A DNA stretch of 64,000 bases from an uncultured Latescibacterota bacterium (GTDB lineage: Bacteria > Latescibacterota > UBA2968): the NCBI GenBank assembly GCA_951812755.1, contig OX638329.1:5729563-5793562 (forward strand), given 5' to 3'. Numbering within the stretch: the stretch's first letter is position 1; each line of letters opens with the position of its first letter. Shown in pieces: positions 53,785 through 64,000 of this stretch. Made by a program: the position numbers and the translations under genes. The notes under the pieces are model-generated. The model was given only the letters and a program-made list of their open reading frames with translations, was not told where the DNA came from and ran no database searches.

Positions 53785-54381
53785 TTAGATGTTTCTCAAT
53801 GCCCGCCTAATCACTTCCTCAATCGGCGCGTCGTCGCCCATCTCCTGTAAAACAGTCGCAACAATTTTGCGCGCCTGCACCGGATTCGCGCCCAGACCCG
53901 ATAGGGCAGCAGCGGCTTCGTCCAACACATCGGGATCTGCATGCCCCACGGCATCGGATGTAAAATCTTCGGGCGCAATATCGCCAATTTTATCCTTCAT
54001 TTCCAGCACCAGACGCTGCGCGAGTTTTTGACCAATACCCTTGATGCGCGTCAACCCCTGGGCATCTTCTGCGGCGACCAACCGCCTGAAATCCGCAATG
54101 GGAATACCGGACAAAATTTTCAATGCCATCGGTGGCCCAATACCCGAAACCGCGATCAGGCGCTCAAACAAATCGCGCTCGGACACCGAGGCAAATCCGT
54201 AAAGCGTCATCGCGTCTTCTCTCACATAGAGATGCGTAAGCACAGTGACGCACCCATCCTCAACCAAAAGCGATTCATAACTCGCCAGTGAAATATTGAC
54301 GTGATACCCCACGCCCTGAACATCGACAATAACATGAGTCGGATGTTTTTCGACCAGTTGCCCTTCTAAAAACGCAATCAT
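53785..54381 (-). CDS. ruvA: Holliday junction-binding protein RuvA
   Basis: 198 residues: N-terminal OB fold (MIAFLEGQLVEKHPTHVIVD), paired helix-hairpin-helix motifs (LIAVSGIGPPMALKILSG and LTRIKGIGQKLAQRLVLEMK) and a C-terminal RuvB-binding domain. It tetramerises on four-way junctions. It starts 4 bp after the ruvC stop. Confidence 0.95.
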   Translation of the reverse strand: MIAFLEGQLVEKHPTHVIVDVQGVGYHVNISLASYESLLVEDGCVTVLTHLYVREDAMTLYGFASVSERDLFERLIAVSGIGPPMALKILSGIPIADFRRLVAAEDAQGLTRIKGIGQKLAQRLVLEMKDKIGDIAPEDFTSDAVGHADPDVLDEAAAALSGLGANPVQARKIVATVLQEMGDDAPIEEVIRRALRNI

Positions 54382-54385
54382 TGTA

Positions 54386-55009
54386 TCATCTTCCCCTTCT
54401 GTTCAATCGCCGTCGCGACCTGGCATTCACGCCGATTTCCTTGAGTTTCTCATCAAATCGACTCTGTTCTCTGCCGTCCTGCTTCAATGCCTCGATCTTC
54501 TCTGCCAGTTTATTTTTCCCTATTCCAGGCCCTCGTGCGGCAACCTTCTGATGCGCGTGGCACAGGGCAATCGCCACGGCATCTGTCGCATCAAATCCCT
54601 GATCCAGTGCTTCTTTCCCAAGCAATCGCTGAATCATAAATTGCACCTGCTCTTTGGACGCACTGCCCCGGCCCACAACGGCTTTTTTCACCTCGCGGGG
54701 CGCGTATTCAAAAATGGGCAGATCGGAATTGGCCAGCGCCGTCACAATAGCCCCACGCGCCTGACACAACTTAATCAGCGATTGCGTATTGACACCGTAA
54801 AAAACAGATTCAAGCGCGACTTCATGCGGACCTGCATCCGCGATCAGTGCGAGCAAGTGATCGTAGATATAGAGCAAGCGCCGGGGAAAAGACAATTTAT
54901 TACCGGGGCGAATACAGCCGCATTGCAGCAACCGATTTTTCCGGTTCTGGTGTTCAACCAGACCAAAACCAGTCACCACACTACCCGGATCAATACCCAG
55001 GATGATCAC
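54386..55009 (-). CDS. ruvC: Holliday junction resolvase RuvC
   Basis: 207 residues. Catalytic acids in IILGIDPGSVVTG (Asp near residue 7), LESVFYGVN and GFDATDAVAIALCHAH. It is somewhat longer than the usual 170-180 residues because of a basic C-terminal tail (LNRRGR). The GTG start at 55007-55009 follows AAGGTGG; the frame upstream is open but unsupported. Confidence 0.93.
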   Translation of the reverse strand: MIILGIDPGSVVTGFGLVEHQNRKNRLLQCGCIRPGNKLSFPRRLLYIYDHLLALIADAGPHEVALESVFYGVNTQSLIKLCQARGAIVTALANSDLPIFEYAPREVKKAVVGRGSASKEQVQFMIQRLLGKEALDQGFDATDAVAIALCHAHQKVAARGPGIGKNKLAEKIEALKQDGREQSRFDEKLKEIGVNARSRRRLNRRGR

Positions 55010-55089
55010 GCAAGCCACCTTTCGAATGAAGTGTGATCCGCAGATGACGCAGATGACGCAAATAAAAAGAGGGATTGGGAGAGAGGGGA

Positions 55090-55839
55090 TCAAACTGTCA
55101 GGGCTGATAGTTCACTATCGTCAATCTCAAAATTGGCATATACCCGCTGCACATCGTCATTGTCTTCGAACATTTCCATCAAAGTCAACAATTGCTGCGC
55201 GGTTTTGCCTTCAACGGGCACAGTACTTTGCGGAACGCGCGTCAATTCAGCGCGTTCAATCTCAATACCCGCATCTTCAATCGCCCTGCGTACGCCTTCA
55301 AAATCGGGGAGAGAGGCGTAAATTTCATAGACATTCTCTTCTTCTGCAATATCTTCGGCACCGGCATCTAACGCCACCAGCATTATCTCTTCCTCTTCCA
55401 CACCCTCTTTGGGCACTAAAATCACACCCTTTTGCTCAAACACCCACGCCACAGAACCACTTTCGGCCATACTGCCGTTGTATTTGCTAAACAAATGCCG
55501 CACTTCAGATACCGTGCGATTGCGATTATCCGTCAGCGTTTCGACAAACATGGCCACACCACCCGGTCCGTAGCCCTCGTAAATCGCACCTTCATAAGAC
55601 TCGCCTTCAAGCTCTCCCGTACCCTTTTTAACCGCACGCTCGATATTGACCATGGGCATATTTTCCGCCTTCGCACTCAGAACAGCCGCACGCAGACGAG
55701 GGTTATTCGCTTCATCGCCGCCACCCTCGCGGGCAGCCACGGTAATCTCTCGAATCAGTTTGGTAAACGCCTTGCCCCGGGCCGCGTCCTGACGGCCCTT
55801 GCGATGCTTGATATTTGCCCATTTAGAATGTCCAGCCAT
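55090..55839 (-). CDS. yebC: YebC/PmpR-family regulatory protein
   Basis: 249 residues, starting MAGHSKWANIKHRKGRQDAA, the hallmark of the family, with three domains of usual length. Members act as DNA-binding regulators or, in recent work, as ribosome-associated factors easing stalls. It heads a yebC-ruvC-ruvA-ruvB operon. SD AGGAG. Confidence 0.94.
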   Translation of the reverse strand: MAGHSKWANIKHRKGRQDAARGKAFTKLIREITVAAREGGGDEANNPRLRAAVLSAKAENMPMVNIERAVKKGTGELEGESYEGAIYEGYGPGGVAMFVETLTDNRNRTVSEVRHLFSKYNGSMAESGSVAWVFEQKGVILVPKEGVEEEEIMLVALDAGAEDIAEEENVYEIYASLPDFEGVRRAIEDAGIEIERAELTRVPQSTVPVEGKTAQQLLTLMEMFEDNDDVQRVYANFEIDDSELSALTV

Positions 55840-55928
55840 CCTGCCATACTCCTTTATTTATAGGTCTCCTATTACCTTGATCCAAATGTAGTCAGAACCC
55901 CGACATTGTGCAATAGGAAATACGCGAT

Positions 55929-57359
55929 TTAAGACGCGCGGATCTGTAACAAATCCATAAATTCCCACACAGGCATGGCGTCCAAATCTGACCCTTCAAA
56001 CACAGCCAACATATCTCGCACCTGCCGCATCTCAAACCGCGTCGTCATATTTTCCACAAACTTTTCCACCAGCAAGGGCGCGGCCTCCTGCCGCCTTCTA
56101 CGATGCCCAATGGGATATTCCACCGTCACGGCCTCTGTCGCCGATCCATCTTTGAAAAACACCTGCACGGTATTGGCAATTGACCGCTTGTGAGGATCGT
56201 GATAATCCCGCGTAAACCGCGCGTTTTCCGCCACCATCATCTTCTCTCTCAACGCATCAATGCACGCGTCCTCTGCGCGCTCCTCTGCGTAGTCATCTGC
56301 GGTCAAATCGCCAAAAATCAGCCCTATAGCCACCATATATTGCAAGCAGTGGTCCCGATCTGCCGGATTGTACAGCGGACCGATCTTATCGATAATTTTT
56401 ACGGCAGCCTCGTGTGTCTCGATCACCACCCGCTCGACAGCCTCCAAACGCGGTGCCACCTCATTGTGCAATGCAAACGCGGCTTCTACCGCTGTCTGTG
56501 CGTGAAATTCGGCGGGAAAAGACACCTTGAACAACACATTTTCCATCACATAAGAACCATACAAACGTTGAAACTGAAACCGGTCACCATTCCACAAGCG
56601 GTCATAAAAACCCCATACAGGTGCAGACAAAGCCGTTGGGTATCCCATCTCACCGCGTTTTGTCTGCAATGCCAAAAATACGCCACGCGCTGTCGCATCT
56701 CCCGCCGCCCAACTCTTGCGCGAACCAGTATTGGGTGCATGGCGATAAGTTCGCAAAGGTCCCAAATCGCACCACACCTGCGACAATGCATTGACGATCT
56801 GCCCCTCATCACATCCCAACAGACCAGCAGAAACCGCCGCACTCGCCAACTTCACCAAAATCACATGGTCCAGCCCCCGAGCATTAAAACTGTTTTCCAA
56901 TGCCATCACGCCCTGAATCTCGTGCGCCTTGATCATCGCCACGAACACATCCCTCATAACCAGTGTATCTCTCCCCTGTGCGCGTTGCGTGCGCGACACC
57001 CAATCCGCCACACCGAGAATCGCACCCAGATTATCCGAAGGATGACCCCACTCAGCCGCCAACCACGTATCGTTAAAATCCAGCCAACGCACCATTGTCC
57101 CAATATTAAACGCAGCAGTCACCGGGTCGAGTACGTAATCAGTTCCCGGCACCCGCGCACCGCACGGCACAACCGTTCCCGGCACCACGGGACCGAGCAT
57201 CTTCGTACACTCGGAAAACCGCAACGCCAACACCGCACACCCCAAACTATCCATCAGACACAATCGAGCCGTCTGAAAAGCCTCCGCAGAATTCACGTCG
57301 CAATCCAGCACGTACTGTGCAATAGCCACCAGTTCTCTATCCGGCATCCGATCATCCAT
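55929..57359 (-). CDS. prpD: MmgE/PrpD-family 2-methylcitrate dehydratase
   Basis: 476 residues with MmgE/PrpD motifs: [46 protein letters not shown] and [15 protein letters not shown]. It should dehydrate 2-methylcitrate in the methylcitrate cycle for propionate use. The ATG at 57357-57359 follows GAGGAA. Downstream of prpC and prpB on the same strand, but a MITE lies between it and prpC. Confidence 0.9.
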   Translation of the reverse strand: MDDRMPDRELVAIAQYVLDCDVNSAEAFQTARLCLMDSLGCAVLALRFSECTKMLGPVVPGTVVPCGARVPGTDYVLDPVTAAFNIGTMVRWLDFNDTWLAAEWGHPSDNLGAILGVADWVSRTQRAQGRDTLVMRDVFVAMIKAHEIQGVMALENSFNARGLDHVILVKLASAAVSAGLLGCDEGQIVNALSQVWCDLGPLRTYRHAPNTGSRKSWAAGDATARGVFLALQTKRGEMGYPTALSAPVWGFYDRLWNGDRFQFQRLYGSYVMENVLFKVSFPAEFHAQTAVEAAFALHNEVAPRLEAVERVVIETHEAAVKIIDKIGPLYNPADRDHCLQYMVAIGLIFGDLTADDYAEERAEDACIDALREKMMVAENARFTRDYHDPHKRSIANTVQVFFKDGSATEAVTVEYPIGHRRRRQEAAPLLVEKFVENMTTRFEMRQVRDMLAVFEGSDLDAMPVWEFMDLLQIRAS

Positions 57360-57422
57360 AGCATTCCTCGAGCTATTAGCCCACGCAACCACCCAACCCC
57401 TAATTTTTAATTCTTAATTCTT

Positions 57423-57608
57423 AGAAGCTGTTTTAAAACTCATTCTGCCCCTCCCCGTCTATGCTCTATTGCCCTGTCATTCTGAGCGGAGCGTAGCGGA
57501 GTCGAAGAATCTCTTACCAACTCAGGTGGAAAAGATGCTTCGGCTACGCTCAGCATGACAAAACGCCTGACATGCGTAACATCAGGTATTAATTTTAAAA
57601 CAGCTTCT
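57423..57608. mobile_element. MITE-like element, family C (186 bp), inside the prpC 3' end
   Basis: Perfect 16-bp terminal inverted repeats AGAAGCTGTTTTAAAA and TTTTAAAACAGCTTCT, flanked by TAATTCTT on both sides (the flanks are low-complexity, so the duplication is less certain). The interior contains paired GCGGAGCGTAGCGGAGTCGA and CTTCGGCTACGCTCAGCATG repeats. The right end encodes the last residues and TAA of the citrate synthase gene. Confidence 0.82.
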
Positions 57609-58710
57609 TAATTCTTAATTCTATCGGCACATAATCTCGCGCCTCTACCCCCGTGTATTCCGCCAGGGGCCGAATCAGCCTATTATCCGCCCGCTGTTCC
57701 ATCACATGAGCAGCCCAACCGCTACAGCGACTGAGTACAAATACAGGTGTGAAAAGCGCCGTCTCAATACCGGCCATATGATACGCTGTTGCCGAATAAA
57801 AATCCAGATTTGGAAACAGCTTTTTTTCATCCCACATAACCCGCTCAATCGCTTCAGAAATCTCGTACAGACTCATATCGCCCATTGCTTCACTCACCTG
57901 ACGCGCCCAATCTTTAATAATCGCATTGCGCGGGTCTCGCACGCGATAAACCCCGTGCCCAAACCCCATAATCAATTCTCTGCGCGCCAGCATCTCGCGC
58001 ACACCCCTGGCCGCGTCTTCGGGAGTTTCGAACTGCTCGATCAATTCCATTGCCCGCTCGTTTGCACCCCCGTGCAAAGGTCCGCTCAAAGTGCCAATTG
58101 CCCCGGTAATACATCCATAAAAATCAGCAAGTGTAGAGGCGCATACTCTCGCCGTGAATGTCGAGGCATTAAACTCGTGCTCGGCATATAAAATCAACGA
58201 CGCATCCATCATCCGACATTCCAACTCCGAAGGCGTCTCCGCTTTGAGCATATGCAAGATATAAGTCGCGTGATCATCCACATCCACATCCAAAATATCA
58301 GCACCCAGATGCCAGACCCCCAGCATAGAGGGCAATGCACCTATAAGCCGCACAGCCAAAGTGTCCTCCAAATCCCGCTCTGGCTCGGCAATACCAAGCG
58401 CCGACACACCGGTTCGCAAAACATCCATCGGATGCGCGTCTGAAGGCAGCGAACGCAGAACCTGTACAACCAGATCCGGCAACTGCCGGTGCGCCCGCAA
58501 CTGCGTCTTCAACGCATCCAATTCCCTTTGAGTGGGCAGTGCATCCCACAACAACAAATGCACGATCTCCTCAAAACAGGCATATTGTGATAGGTCTTCA
58601 ATAGCATAGCCCCGATAGTGCAAACCGTGACCTTCTGCCCCCACAGTACAAATCGATGTATTGCCAGCTTTAACGCCCCTCAGGCCTGTTGTTACCGTCT
58701 GTTTGCTCAC
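57595..58710 (-). CDS. prpC: Citrate/2-methylcitrate synthase
   Basis: 371 residues. Active-site His in GPLHGGANERAMEL and GFGHGVYRVRDPR, and the catalytic Asp region NLDFYSATAYHMAGI. Neighbours prpB and prpD favour 2-methylcitrate synthase (propionyl-CoA plus oxaloacetate) over plain citrate synthase. After the usual C-terminal YVPIE the protein continues LRIKKLF and stops inside a MITE inverted repeat, so the tail is element-derived. GTG start behind AGGAGG. Confidence 0.92.
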   Translation of the reverse strand: MSKQTVTTGLRGVKAGNTSICTVGAEGHGLHYRGYAIEDLSQYACFEEIVHLLLWDALPTQRELDALKTQLRAHRQLPDLVVQVLRSLPSDAHPMDVLRTGVSALGIAEPERDLEDTLAVRLIGALPSMLGVWHLGADILDVDVDDHATYILHMLKAETPSELECRMMDASLILYAEHEFNASTFTARVCASTLADFYGCITGAIGTLSGPLHGGANERAMELIEQFETPEDAARGVREMLARRELIMGFGHGVYRVRDPRNAIIKDWARQVSEAMGDMSLYEISEAIERVMWDEKKLFPNLDFYSATAYHMAGIETALFTPVFVLSRCSGWAAHVMEQRADNRLIRPLAEYTGVEARDYVPIELRIKKLF

Positions 58711-58724
58711 AATATCCTCCTATC

Positions 58725-58760
58725 AAAAAAGGTCGTGAGCATTTTCACTCACGACCTTTT
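58725..58760. terminator. Hairpin terminator between prpB and prpC
   Basis: GGTCGTGAG, an 8-nt loop and CTCACGACC form a 9-bp stem flanked by A6 on the left and T4 on the right. On the minus strand it could end or dampen transcription from prpB into prpC. Confidence 0.78.
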
Positions 58761-58783
58761 CCCGTAAAATTCCCTCAGTCGAT

Positions 58784-59653
58784 TCACGCGCCATAAAGTC
58801 GATTGACCTGCGCCTCATACGCGTAATAATCCAGCAATTCGTAGAGCTCTTCACGCGTCTGCATCTCGTTTATCAACGCGCCCTGCGCGCCCCGTGTCCG
58901 CAGCGTCTTATACGCCCGATAAGCAGCCGCATTCATCATTCTAAACGCCGTAAGAGGATACAACACCATGGCGACACCCGCACCTCTCATCTCGTCCAGA
59001 CCAAACAGAGGCGTTTGCCCAAACTCGGTGAGATTCGCCAGCACAGGTACAGAGAGATTGCGGGCAAAGGTGCGGAAATTCTCCAGTGAACTCAAGCTCT
59101 CTGCAAAAATTGCATCGGCACCAACAGAAATGTACTCCTGGGCGCGATTGAGACCGCGCTCCAAACCTTCATTGGCCACAGAATCGGTTCGCGCCATAAT
59201 CACAAACCCACCATCTGATCGAGCATCAACCGCTGCCTTGATTCGGTCGCACATCTCCTCGGCAGATACCACCTGTTTTCCGGGGCGATGTCCACACCGC
59301 TTTTGCAACACCTGGTCTTCAATGTGAACAGCAGCAACGCCAATTTTTTCCAGCGTCTTTACCGCGCGACCTATAGAAAAAGAGGTACCGCCAAACCCGG
59401 TATCGATGTCAACCAGCAGCGGCAAATCCACCACATCGGTAATCCGCCGAGCATCCTCGACCACATTGTCCAGCGTTGTAATACCCAAATCGGGCAATCC
59501 ATAAGAGGCAGCAGCAACGCCCGAACCGGAAAGATACAGCGCGCGAAATCCAGCCTGTTTTGCCATCAGCGCAGATACGGCATTGATAGTACCCGCAATC
59601 TGTAAGGGTCGTTCTGCATCCAGTGCCGCCCTGAACCTGCGCCCGGCTGACAT
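58784..59653 (-). CDS. prpB: 2-methylisocitrate lyase
   Basis: 289 residues. The active-site loop VLQKRCGHRPGKQVV is the KRCGH signature of the isocitrate lyase/PEP mutase superfamily; the Mg-binding DIDTGFGG is present. It splits 2-methylisocitrate to pyruvate and succinate, the last step of the cycle. Three ATG codons in a row follow AGGAG; the third gives the best spacing. Confidence 0.93.
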   Translation of the reverse strand: MSAGRRFRAALDAERPLQIAGTINAVSALMAKQAGFRALYLSGSGVAAASYGLPDLGITTLDNVVEDARRITDVVDLPLLVDIDTGFGGTSFSIGRAVKTLEKIGVAAVHIEDQVLQKRCGHRPGKQVVSAEEMCDRIKAAVDARSDGGFVIMARTDSVANEGLERGLNRAQEYISVGADAIFAESLSSLENFRTFARNLSVPVLANLTEFGQTPLFGLDEMRGAGVAMVLYPLTAFRMMNAAAYRAYKTLRTRGAQGALINEMQTREELYELLDYYAYEAQVNRLYGA

Positions 59654-59679
59654 CATCATCTCCTATAGCGAATCAACGG

Positions 59680-59810
59680 AACGGTGTACAACTGACCGTA
59701 TCTCAAGCCAGTTCATCAACGAACCCCGCCCATCCTCCCAAAACCTCTGGATTGCGGCTAACACCATGCCGCAATGACGGCTTTGTTGATTCGTCTATTC
59801 GTCTATTCGT
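59680..59810. repeat. Composite of dispersed repeats
   Basis: CGGTGTACAACTGACCGTAT, a REP palindrome (TGGATTGCGGCTAACACCAT then GCCGCAATGACGG) and ATTCGTCTATTCGTCTATTC; the same components as 49107-49296, in related order. Confidence 0.7.
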
Positions 59811-61892
59811 CTATGCCTCTACCAACTCGCGATCGTGTTCAGAAGCATCAATAACCTTTTGCGTCACATCGTGGGGAGCAGACTCATAGTGTGAAAACGC
59901 CATGGTATAATCGCCTGTGCCCTGCGTCATAGAACGAAGAGAAGTCGAATACTTGTAAAGATCGGCCAGTGGAACTTCGGCGTGAATGACCTGGAAATTG
60001 CCTTCGGGATCCATGCCTTGAATGCGCCCGCGTCGCCCATTGAGATCCGCCATCACATCCCCCATATAGGAATCGGGAACAACGACGCTAACTTTGTAAA
60101 TGGGTTCTAACAAAATGGGTCTGGCATCCATAAATGCATTTTGAAATGCGAAGGAACCGGCCAGCTTAAAAGCCATATCAGAAGAGTCAACCGGATGAAA
60201 GGACCCATCGTAAACCGTGACCTGCGTATCGACAACGGGATATCCGGCGAGCACACCGCGTTGCATGGTCTCTACAACACCTTTTTCAACAGCCGGAATA
60301 AATTTTCCGGGAATCGCACCGCCTACGACTTCGTCTATAAATTCGAAGCCATCACCGCGCTGTCTGGGCGAAACGCGCAAATAAGCTTCGCCATATTGAC
60401 CGCGTCCACCGCTTTGTTTTCTGTGTCGATACTGAGCTTCTGCACGCGATTGAATAGTCTCGCGGTACGGTATTCGAGGTTCGGCCACTTCGACATCCAC
60501 GCCAAACTTACTCTTCAACTTGTCAAACACAACCGTCAAATGTAACTCGCCCTGTCCCTGGGCAATAATCTGTCGCAATTCCGAGTCATACCCGGCGACA
60601 AAGCTCGGGTCTTCTTCGTGAATGCTTTGCAATCCCGCGCTAATTTTGTCTTCGTCGCCTCGCGATTTGGCTTCTACGGCCACGCGAATCAAAGGGTGTG
60701 GGAATTCGACCGGCTGAATCTGCAACCGCGCGTTTCTGCTGCAAAGCGTATTGCCCGTATGCGTGTCCTTTAGCTTGATCAACGCGCCAATATCACCCGC
60801 GCCCAAAACGTCCATATCGTCGCGCTTTCCGCCACTCATCGAATAAATTTGACCGATGCGCTCAGTGGCTCGGCGGTTGGGATTAAATACGTCGTCGCCA
60901 GGTTTGACACTACCGGAATACACGCGCAAAAATGACAAATCGCCTACAGACTCGGAAATCGTTTTGAACACCACGGCAGCCAAAGAATCATCATCGCTTA
61001 CGGCAAGTGTCACTTCTTCTTCAGACCCTTCTTTATATGCTGCGGGAATTGGCAAGTCGAGCGGACCTGGCGCGAATGCAGACAAAAAATTGAGCAATAA
61101 GTCAACACCGATATTTTTGTTGGCAGCACTCACAAAAATGGGAAACAAAGTGCGATTGACCATCCCAATTTTTACCCCTTGTGCAATCTCTTCGTCTGTC
61201 AATTCTCCTTCTTCTAAATAGCTCTCAATCAGGTCATCATCACTTTCAGCAACCCCTTCAACCACCTGTTCCCTCAAGTCCTCAGCCTGATCTTGCCATT
61301 CCTCGGGAATCTCCGAAATTTCAGCTTTGCCATCGGTATAGGTTACCAATTTCATCTGCAAAACATCGATGATCTGATTAAACCCTTCGCCGGCATTGAC
61401 CGGAATCTGAAAGGGAACAGCCCCATTTCCAAAATGTTCCTGAATTGCTGAAAACGCACCATCGCAATCGGCAAACTCCCGATCGACGTGATTGACTAAA
61501 AACACCGTTGCGCGATTAAATTCACCGGCAAAATCAAACGCCTTATCCGTTCCAATCTCTACACCACTGGCCGCATTGACCAGCGCAAGAGCAATATCAG
61601 ATGCCCAAATCGCGGTTTTTGCATCGCCAATAAAGTCGGCATAACCCGGAGCATCCAAAACATTCATTTTGGTGCCCTTCCAATCGCAGTGCAACATGGA
61701 TGTACTGATAGAGTTTTTGCGCGCAATCTCTGCATCGGTATAATCTGACAGCGTATTTCCCTCATCGACCGAGCCGAGCCGATTGGTTGCACCCGCAGAA
61801 AACATCATGGCCTCGGCAACGGACGTTTTGCCCGTGCCGCCGTGTCCCGAGAGGGCGATATTCCTGATATTTTCAGGTGTATATCTATTCAC
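59811..61892 (-). CDS. EF-G-like translational GTPase (EF-G2 type)
   Basis: 693 residues with all EF-G domains. G1 is SGHGGTGKTS, G3 LDAPGYADF and G4 NHVDRE. The catalytic His of canonical DTPGH is Tyr here and NKxD is NHVD, features of EF-G paralogues rather than the housekeeping factor. Domain IV has ...YLRVSPRQRGDGFEF, and domain V is complete. Role may be ribosome recycling, stress translation or a back-up translocase. GTG start behind AGGAGG. It is alone, next to the rRNA operon end. Confidence 0.88.
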   Translation of the reverse strand: MNRYTPENIRNIALSGHGGTGKTSVAEAMMFSAGATNRLGSVDEGNTLSDYTDAEIARKNSISTSMLHCDWKGTKMNVLDAPGYADFIGDAKTAIWASDIALALVNAASGVEIGTDKAFDFAGEFNRATVFLVNHVDREFADCDGAFSAIQEHFGNGAVPFQIPVNAGEGFNQIIDVLQMKLVTYTDGKAEISEIPEEWQDQAEDLREQVVEGVAESDDDLIESYLEEGELTDEEIAQGVKIGMVNRTLFPIFVSAANKNIGVDLLLNFLSAFAPGPLDLPIPAAYKEGSEEEVTLAVSDDDSLAAVVFKTISESVGDLSFLRVYSGSVKPGDDVFNPNRRATERIGQIYSMSGGKRDDMDVLGAGDIGALIKLKDTHTGNTLCSRNARLQIQPVEFPHPLIRVAVEAKSRGDEDKISAGLQSIHEEDPSFVAGYDSELRQIIAQGQGELHLTVVFDKLKSKFGVDVEVAEPRIPYRETIQSRAEAQYRHRKQSGGRGQYGEAYLRVSPRQRGDGFEFIDEVVGGAIPGKFIPAVEKGVVETMQRGVLAGYPVVDTQVTVYDGSFHPVDSSDMAFKLAGSFAFQNAFMDARPILLEPIYKVSVVVPDSYMGDVMADLNGRRGRIQGMDPEGNFQVIHAEVPLADLYKYSTSLRSMTQGTGDYTMAFSHYESAPHDVTQKVIDASEHDRELVEA

Positions 61893-62005
61893 AGTAACCT
61901 CCTATATCAGTATTAAATACTCGTTTTGAAAGTTCGAAAAATAAGGCGCGTATAATTGCAAAACAAATGGGTTTTGTCAAGAACTCTTTTGATCCTGTAT
62001 GATAT

Positions 62006-62040
62006 AAAAAAAGCCCGGATTTTTATGTCCGGGCTTTTTT
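62006..62040 (-). terminator. rRNA operon terminator
   Basis: AGCCCGGA and TCCGGGCT form an 8-bp stem with an 8-nt loop, followed on the minus strand by T7. It lies just after the 5S gene. Confidence 0.88.
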
Positions 62041-62044
62041 ATAT

Positions 62045-62163
<119 letters not shown>

Positions 62164-62230
62164 AAATTTAATCGAATATGAATTGAGCGCCAAAACAAAG
62201 CACAGAAGCGATCTGCTGAAAAAAGTTTAA

Positions 62231-64000
<1,770 letters not shown>

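Overview
Bacterial chromosome segment of moderate GC. It is Gram-negative: TonB-dependent receptors, outer-membrane barrels and an LptE-like lipoprotein are present. The mix of a phytanoyl-CoA dioxygenase-family gene, a DUF6785 membrane protein, an alpha-L-fucosidase, form II CO-dehydrogenase-like genes and archaeal-type AspRS and PheRS suggests an uncultured FCB-like candidate phylum (Latescibacterota or Poribacteria type). That placement is inference; the partial 23S rRNA at the right end would settle it. Genes use ATG, GTG and TTG starts with clear Shine-Dalgarno (SD) sites, and TGA is a normal stop.

Layout. 1-9.3 kb: start of a TonB receptor, a barrel protein, a six-copy array of palindromic repeats, a PfkB kinase, aspS with an Asn/Asp leader-peptide attenuator, a methyltransferase, gamma-glutamyltransferase and a VOC protein. 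9.4-16.4 kb: DUF3047 protein; an ECF sigma/anti-sigma/two Spy-like operon; ilvB behind a Val/Leu leader-peptide attenuator; a UVR-motif protein; an internally deleted TnpB. 16.5-23.8 kb, plus strand: purine permease and two tandem paralogous TonB receptors. 23.9-31.5 kb, minus strand: oxidoreductase, pheT and pheS behind a Phe T-box, then two tandem secreted redoxins whose active-site CxxC reads UxxC at an in-frame TGA. These are candidate selenoproteins, fused to ASH-like and dockerin-like domains. 31.6-35.2 kb, plus strand: PhyH-family dioxygenase, membrane-anchored ECF sigma fusion and TlpA-like thioredoxin. 35-44 kb: toxin-antitoxin pair, aldo/keto reductase, DUF4143 ATPase, lipoprotein and a coxS-L-M-G cluster. 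44-51 kb: DsbA-like, Uma2, DUF1844, LptE-like, cysK, fucosidase and DUF6785. 51-62 kb, minus strand: rimI-tsaB, ruvB-ruvA-ruvC-yebC, prpD-prpC-prpB and an EF-G-like GTPase. 62-64 kb: 5S and 23S rRNA.

Intergenic DNA is crowded with small elements: a REP-like palindrome of about 30 bp in many copies, and at least three families of 130-220 bp elements with terminal inverted repeats (MITE-like), several with direct target repeats. They often sit exactly at the stop codon of a minus-strand gene.

Three sensors of aminoacyl-tRNA supply lie here: leader peptides for Asn/Asp (aspS) and Val/Leu (ilvB) and a T-box for Phe (pheS). The strongest candidates for new biology are the duplicated selenoprotein redoxins with a shared, covarying SECIS-like hairpin, and the Asn/Asp attenuator of a probably non-discriminating AspRS.
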